In this document: positions 59,151-64,000 of the stretch, in pieces
How the letters are laid out: each line of letters begins with the position of its first letter
How positions within the stretch are numbered: the first letter of the stretch is position 1
DNA from: Rhodamnia argentea
Lineage: Eukaryota > Streptophyta > Magnoliopsida > Myrtales > Myrtaceae
DNA length: 64,000 bases
Direction of reading: 5' to 3'
NCBI RefSeq assembly: GCF_020921035.1
Contig: NC_063153.1
Location: 9,982,001-10,046,000, forward strand
Notes under the pieces: model-generated
The model's input: only the letters and a program-made list of their open reading frames with translations
What the model was told of the DNA's origin: nothing
Database searches by the model: none
Made by a program: the position numbers and the translations under genes

Positions 59151-62100
59151 GTAAAGTGATGGTATTCGTCCAAAGGAAAAATTTCCGCAGTTTTTCACGC
59201 TTTTCTCTCTTTTCTCGTTTCTGTCAGGCTGTCGCCATCGCCTCCTAACCAGAGAGTTTTTCATTAGCAGCGTTGAAGAAAAAAAAAAACTAAATTTTTG
59301 TTTAAATCTACAAAATGCTGATCAAAATTTCAGGAGGGATAGTTATCACTGGTCGTATCGGGTGAGATTTCACCCCCACAAAAGTCTTGAAACCTGCGAT
59401 CAAATGATATTTAAACAGAAGTCCCAGAAGAAAAGAAAATATTTATTTAAAGCAAGATCAGATATAAAAAAAAGAGTGGTTGGTTTTTATTTAATCATAT
59501 TCGAAACCCAAATCATCTGAAATTATCAGAAATTTTCTTGATGACGCGCTCCCTTTGACATCGGAATCGTGGGATTATTATCTCCTTAAAATCCCCGTGT
59601 TATTTGATGTGATTATGTTTATCGATCTCACCGATTCGACTGAACTTTTCAATTCCTTTCGATTTTGCTATTTCAAAAATATTCCGATAATAGGCAATGC
59701 GGCATTGCTAGTAAATGGGTTGAGAGACGGGGACGTTAGTGTCACGGTAAATGTCAGAAAAAAAGGAGAGTTAGAGATAGGATAAATAAAAAAAAATTAA
59801 TATTTGCCTAGCATTAAAATGTCTTTTTTTTTTTTTTTTTTGCAATTCTTTATGTTCACCAGCTTTTTTGTATTTAAAGTTACAATTCCATTTTGACCCC
59901 ACTTTTCCTTTGAATTTTCTACATGTGGCCCCCTAATTTTCCTTTTCATTTTTTCTCTTTGGTTTTCGAGGAGAACTTTAGTTGATAAGACTCAGTAGCC
60001 ATGGGCGCCATATTTCTTCACCACGTCCAATTAGCACGCCCCGTCTCGATTGCCTATCTGACCTTTCTGTTCTCACATCCGAATCCGAATTTCGCAAATC
60101 ACTAGTCGAATTAAAGAGATCAATTCGAGCAAAGGCACCAAAGCAATCCAGGTCAGGATCGGGGATGAATCGCATTTTAAATACCTACATTTGATCGTAG
60201 CTTCGTTCATTTTGCCCACTTTTTTTTTTAACTTAAAAGGGTATCGTTAGCGAGTGCTTCGAGACACTTGTTAAGTATACTTTATTATTTCGTAAAATAC
60301 CAATTGCTCGTAATACAAAAGCGATCGATATGTTAACCCTACACGTTTTAATGAAATCTTTCGAGTCCATTCATTGCTTCCTTAGAGGGAGCAAATGGGA
60401 GGTTTGCTGGATCGCGTCAATGCAATCGACAAGCAAAAGTGCCATAACAACAACCAAATTGGACCCCACGAAATCAGCTAATGGGATCCTCTTTAATCAT
60501 TTCCCGACCTTTTCCTTTTGGCGAGCTCTCATCGAAGGACCTGTGAAAATTCGTAAGCCTCGAATTGATTAAAAAGCTTGGAAAAAAGAAAAATGCCAAA
60601 AATCTCATGGGACTATTTCGTTTGAATGGGTGCGAATTTGCTAGTTTAGATTCGCTCAAATCGAATTTTAATTCTATGGGGCTTCGTAAAGTCTGTAAGA
60701 AGGTGCGAATCTTGAGATGTGATCTCATTTTATTGCAACCTTTCGAGAACAAACCAAGTTAGGTAAAAATAGAGTAAAACCCATGTGAAGATCCTCTAGT
60801 CTTGTTGTTTTCCGAGACAATGAATTTAGTACAATACGTAAAATGGTATAAAGTATCGACTGATCTCTAAACTCGGGGAAAAAAAAAAACAATCCCGTCA
60901 AAATAATCATAAGAATAATGCTATGCCGAGCAAAAGTAAAAAAAAAAAATCGAGGACAATGCTAAATTCATAAAGATTGATCTACAAAATTAGTATACCA
61001 TGTCGTTTTATAAACAAATCTTTAAGCAAATGAGCAATATTCAATTAATCAATAGCAAACTAACATATGACTCTCTTTAGGCTTTGTGATTACGAAGTCC
61101 CGAAGATCATTGCAACTCGAGGTTAGTTTCGCCTGTCTCCCAGCGAAGCAGGCTAGGAACTTCGAAAATTATTTTATGGCGGTCCGATGTCGGCCCTCAA
61201 GGCCCCCCTCCCCCCAAATTCCGACCAAATTATTCTTTCTTTCTCTGGTAGGAGAGAAATACGAGAAAGTGTTACGAAAGCTGAGGCTTCTAGCTTTCTG
61301 CTAAACCTTTTAAGGACGTGCCCAGTGTCCATCCGACCCATTATTTTCTGAATTAATTTGTTAACTAATTTTAGTAAACTCTATTTTTTTTCTCCTTAGC
61401 TGGTTAAATTTTTATTTTTGAGCTTCTCTAGTAAAGCCGAGCCCAACGGGATGGTTGGACTTGGAGCCCAAGTTTCTGCACTGCAGCACCGACAGTGGTG
61501 ATTGGTCCGTCCTTCTTTTGTCGTTTTCTGGCTGTGCTGCGAGTAATCTGACGGTAGGATATGAAATGATTCCAGTAATGTGGGACCAGCAATCGACGGT
61601 CCTCTTTCTTCCCCGCTTCCGTAATTTTGAATTGCAAGGCAAGTATTTTGGCCTGTACCTGAAAAAACCAAAAGAGGTCCATGCTCCTCAGCCGCCCCCC
61701 CTAAAAAAAGGACAGACAGGGACTTCTTGGCATAAAAAAAAAATCGAAAGAGATTATTATCAGATTTTTTTTCCTGATTTTTTTTTTGTTCGATTTTTTT
61801 TTCCTTGATTCGTCAGAAAGAAAATGTTGAAAAGTGCATCTTCGACTTGAGGCTGCGGTTGAGAAAGCATTTGAAAAAACCGTGCACCTCGAGGGCTGAC
61901 AGATCAAGCAACCTAACTCGGGCGTTGCGATGCCACGACCGTAGGCGAGGGCTGCCCGTGCTAAATCTGGCTTGTCGATGTCAGATTTGGCTTCGAGCTC
62001 GATGTTGACGTCGACCAATGCTGGGTGAGTAAGTACCAGATAGCTGGTGAGGGTAAAATCGAAATTTAGATAGTCTGGCGATGGTAAAGTTAAGGGAAAA

Positions 62101-62585
62101 AAAAATCCATTATCTATTAGGTAGCACTCTAAATATGCTCAAAGCCAACATTGGGTAGGCCGGTAATTCTTTCATTTACAAACTCAAAACGTTTTGCAAA
62201 TCTTTTTTATTTTCTGCGTCTTATGGGACCACTTCAGGTTTAAATAAGCAGTAAATCAAAGAGGTGGAGATCGGTGAAGCCCTCAAGAGCACTGCTGGTC
62301 GCAGGTAAAGACGCCGAGTAAATGACAACTTCATTACATCGTACTAATCTCACGTGAAAATAATCGAAATTTGACGATTCCAGGATTAGAAAAATAATAA
62401 TAATAATAATAATTGTTCCTTCTAACTTTCTTTATTTTCCAAGCTCTGCATTCGATCCTCCACAAGTACCGATATATTCCCACCGTGTGCTGCGTGCGTG
62501 CGGGGGAATTTTTGATACACCCTAGGATTAGAAAATTTTAATTTTCTCGACATTAGGGAGCGATTAGCCTCGTACACGATAATTA

Positions 62586-62866
62586 GCGTTTGTTTTTACC
62601 GAAATCTTTATAATAAAGAGAAAATATTTTTCTTGAAAATCATTTTTAAGGAAAATGATTAGATTTCGTTTGTTTGGTGATTTAGGGAAGACGATATCCT
62701 TCTCACAAAAGAGGAAGGTCGTTTTTCGCGCAACCTAAGCTTGTCGTTTTCAGTTCACGGCAAACGTTTTACATAGATCGGTTAGCTTCCGTCATCCAAA
62801 TACCGAGAGAGTTGGACGATAACTTTTTGAAAAAAACAATTTTCTTTCAAACAAACGGACCCATAA
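62586..62866. mobile_element. MITE-like unit with GTTTGTTT ends
   Basis: The left end GCGTTTGTTTTTACCGAAAT faces a right end that reads CCGTTTGTTTGAAAGAAAAT in reverse complement. The outer arms are short and imperfect. Similar ends occur at 40034-40267. No target duplication was proved. Confidence 0.4.
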
Positions 62867-63794
62867 ATTTAATGTTTGATATAATCATCGACTCGACAGT
62901 GGAGTTCTCTTACGGCATGATATGAACAACCCATCTGCCACCGCCGTTGTTCATCGACACGGGCCATACTTTGGTTACTTAATATACATTACTATCGATA
63001 CGACGAATTGGAATCACTTAAGAATCGTCGCGCGTGAGCTTATTATTATAGGCTATAGCTAATATGGGAATTTTTTGGTCCTGATATTTAAATAACTTTT
63101 TTTGCCCTAATTTTGGTTGGGCTTTCTGATGCGACTTTTGCAATTGTTGGGTTTGGAGAAGAAAGGAGGGAAAAGAAGGTTATATCGTCTCGTGCTTCGG
63201 CCTAGCAGTGTCCGATGGGCTCTGTTTCGGACTTTGGGTCCACTTCGTCCCGACCCGACCCGAATTGGCATGAAAACGACGTTGTCCGCCGTACTTGCTA
63301 TGCATCTCGAAAATGGAAACGTTCTCATGAAATGATGTCATGTTAAATAAGTCCCACGTCGAAAAATCGATGTAGTGTAAAGCGGTTAATATATTTAGTT
63401 GGCTCATAATTTATTGACTTAAATTTTTTATTAAAGGTAGGTTCAACTGAGTATTTTGACGAGCTCAATTTTGGATTTCTGTTGTAATGCCGAAGTTATT
63501 GAGGATCGGGCCGAACATGACGTGGGCCGGTGCTGGTTCTGGTGGACGCGAAACTAGCCTGGCCCGGAATAGGCCTCGCCCGGACAAGCGCGGCGAGATT
63601 GTCATCGGACCCGATGGCGCATAGCGCCAGATGAATTGGAGAGATTGCGCCTGTGCTGATCGCTGATGCAAAAGTTGATCGGGTTGAAGAGGTCTTCCGC
63701 TCGTTGCCCCGTGACTTCCATCCAAAGAAGAAGGTGCTGCTCGTGTAGCTGTGGGCCCGCGATTTTCGCAACGCAAGGACTCGCTCACACCAGC

Positions 63795-63821
63795 GCGTGC
63801 GTGCGTGCGTGCGTGCGTGCG
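63795..63821. repeat. (GCGT)n microsatellite
   Basis: About 6.5 units of GCGT, 120 bp upstream of the last start codon; likely polymorphic. Confidence 0.9.
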
Positions 63822-63941
63822 GGTGGGTGACTTCACCTGATTCCCGCCCAGCCTCGGCGGAAAAACTCGCGGCAGACATTCAGGTCACCCGCAAGGCCAC
63901 GACTCTCTCGCCTCACACGCAGACAGAAAACTTCAAAATCC

Positions 63942-64000
63942 ATGGCGACTTCACCGTCTCGCACGGAGACCGCTCAGCTTCCTCCTCCGGAAGCCGAATC
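63942..64000 (+). CDS. Start of an unidentified gene (truncated by window end)
   Basis: An ATG at 63942 opens a frame reading MATSPSRTETAQLPPPEAES to the window edge, 59 nt. The context TCCATGGCG is a good plant initiation site (G at +4), and the upstream 400 bases are GC-richer, as at other starts here. Nineteen-odd residues are too few to name a family; the Ser/Pro/Glu composition only suggests a disordered or transit-peptide N-terminus. Confidence 0.55.
   Translation, partial: MATSPSRTETAQLPPPEAE

Larger units (their letters stand above)
59151..63941. other. Intergenic DNA
   Basis: No gene is supported in about 4.8 kb. Contents: homopolymer T and A runs (59824-59843, 60879-60889), a short (AAT)n near 62391-62412, a MITE-like unit at about 62586-62866 and the (GCGT)n tract at 63795-63821. 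The GC-richer end from about 63500 is probably the promoter and leader of the gene starting at 63942. Confidence 0.5.

Overview
This is plant nuclear DNA: AT-rich, with intron-rich genes (GT/AG junctions that restore long conserved reading frames), plant-only protein families (FLZ, DYW-class PPR, TIC236) and small non-autonomous DNA transposons between genes. The gene content fits a core eudicot. The repeat vocabulary hints weakly at a woody rosid, perhaps Myrtaceae, but the species cannot be fixed from the sequence alone.

Layout. (1) 350-9411, minus: first 12 coding exons (1,236 codons) of TIC236, the TamB-like protein of the inner chloroplast envelope; its 3' half lies outside the window. 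(2) 13064-16279, minus: a 322-aa charged plant protein of unknown function. (3) 18835-22722, minus: the Golgi Qa-SNARE SYP32 (345 aa). (4) 23.5-29.4 kb: repeat-rich intergenic DNA with a Mutator-type MITE (10-bp target duplication), a Tourist/PIF-Harbinger-type MITE (TAA duplication), a 21-bp minisatellite and a further element with a GC-rich core. (5) 29886-34405, plus: an AGD14-type ArfGAP in 13 coding exons (726 aa). (6) 35173-36555, minus: intronless molybdate transporter MOT1 (460 aa). (7) 36.8-40.3 kb: intergenic DNA with two more transposon remnants. (8) 41459-44534, plus: a 680-aa MULE-derived SWIM zinc-finger protein. (9) 48263-51684, plus: a 316-aa CHY/RING ubiquitin ligase in 11 coding exons. 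(10) 53205-55754, plus: an intronless 849-aa DYW-class PPR protein with a shortened DYW domain. (11) 56891-58125, minus: a 379-aa FLZ zinc-finger protein. (12) 59.2-63.9 kb: intergenic. (13) 63942 to the end, plus: the first 59 bases of another gene.

These are independent nuclear genes, not an operon. Their products act in chloroplast protein import (TIC236), Golgi and endosomal traffic (SYP32, AGD14-like), molybdate uptake (MOT1), ubiquitination (CHY-RING), SnRK1 signalling (FLZ) and organelle RNA editing (PPR). From memory, TIC236, the unknown charged protein, MOT1 and the FLZ protein correspond to neighbouring Arabidopsis loci At2g25660-At2g25690, so the window probably preserves an old syntenic block.

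I rebuilt coding exons by hand from splice sites and frame continuity; each multi-exon model closes in frame. UTR ends, transcription starts and transposon boundaries are much less certain. I see no clear undescribed system. The best leads are the shortened DYW domain, the sub-repeated transposon ends with shared GC-rich cores, two tiny poly-A insertions sharing one tail, and the uncharacterised charged protein.
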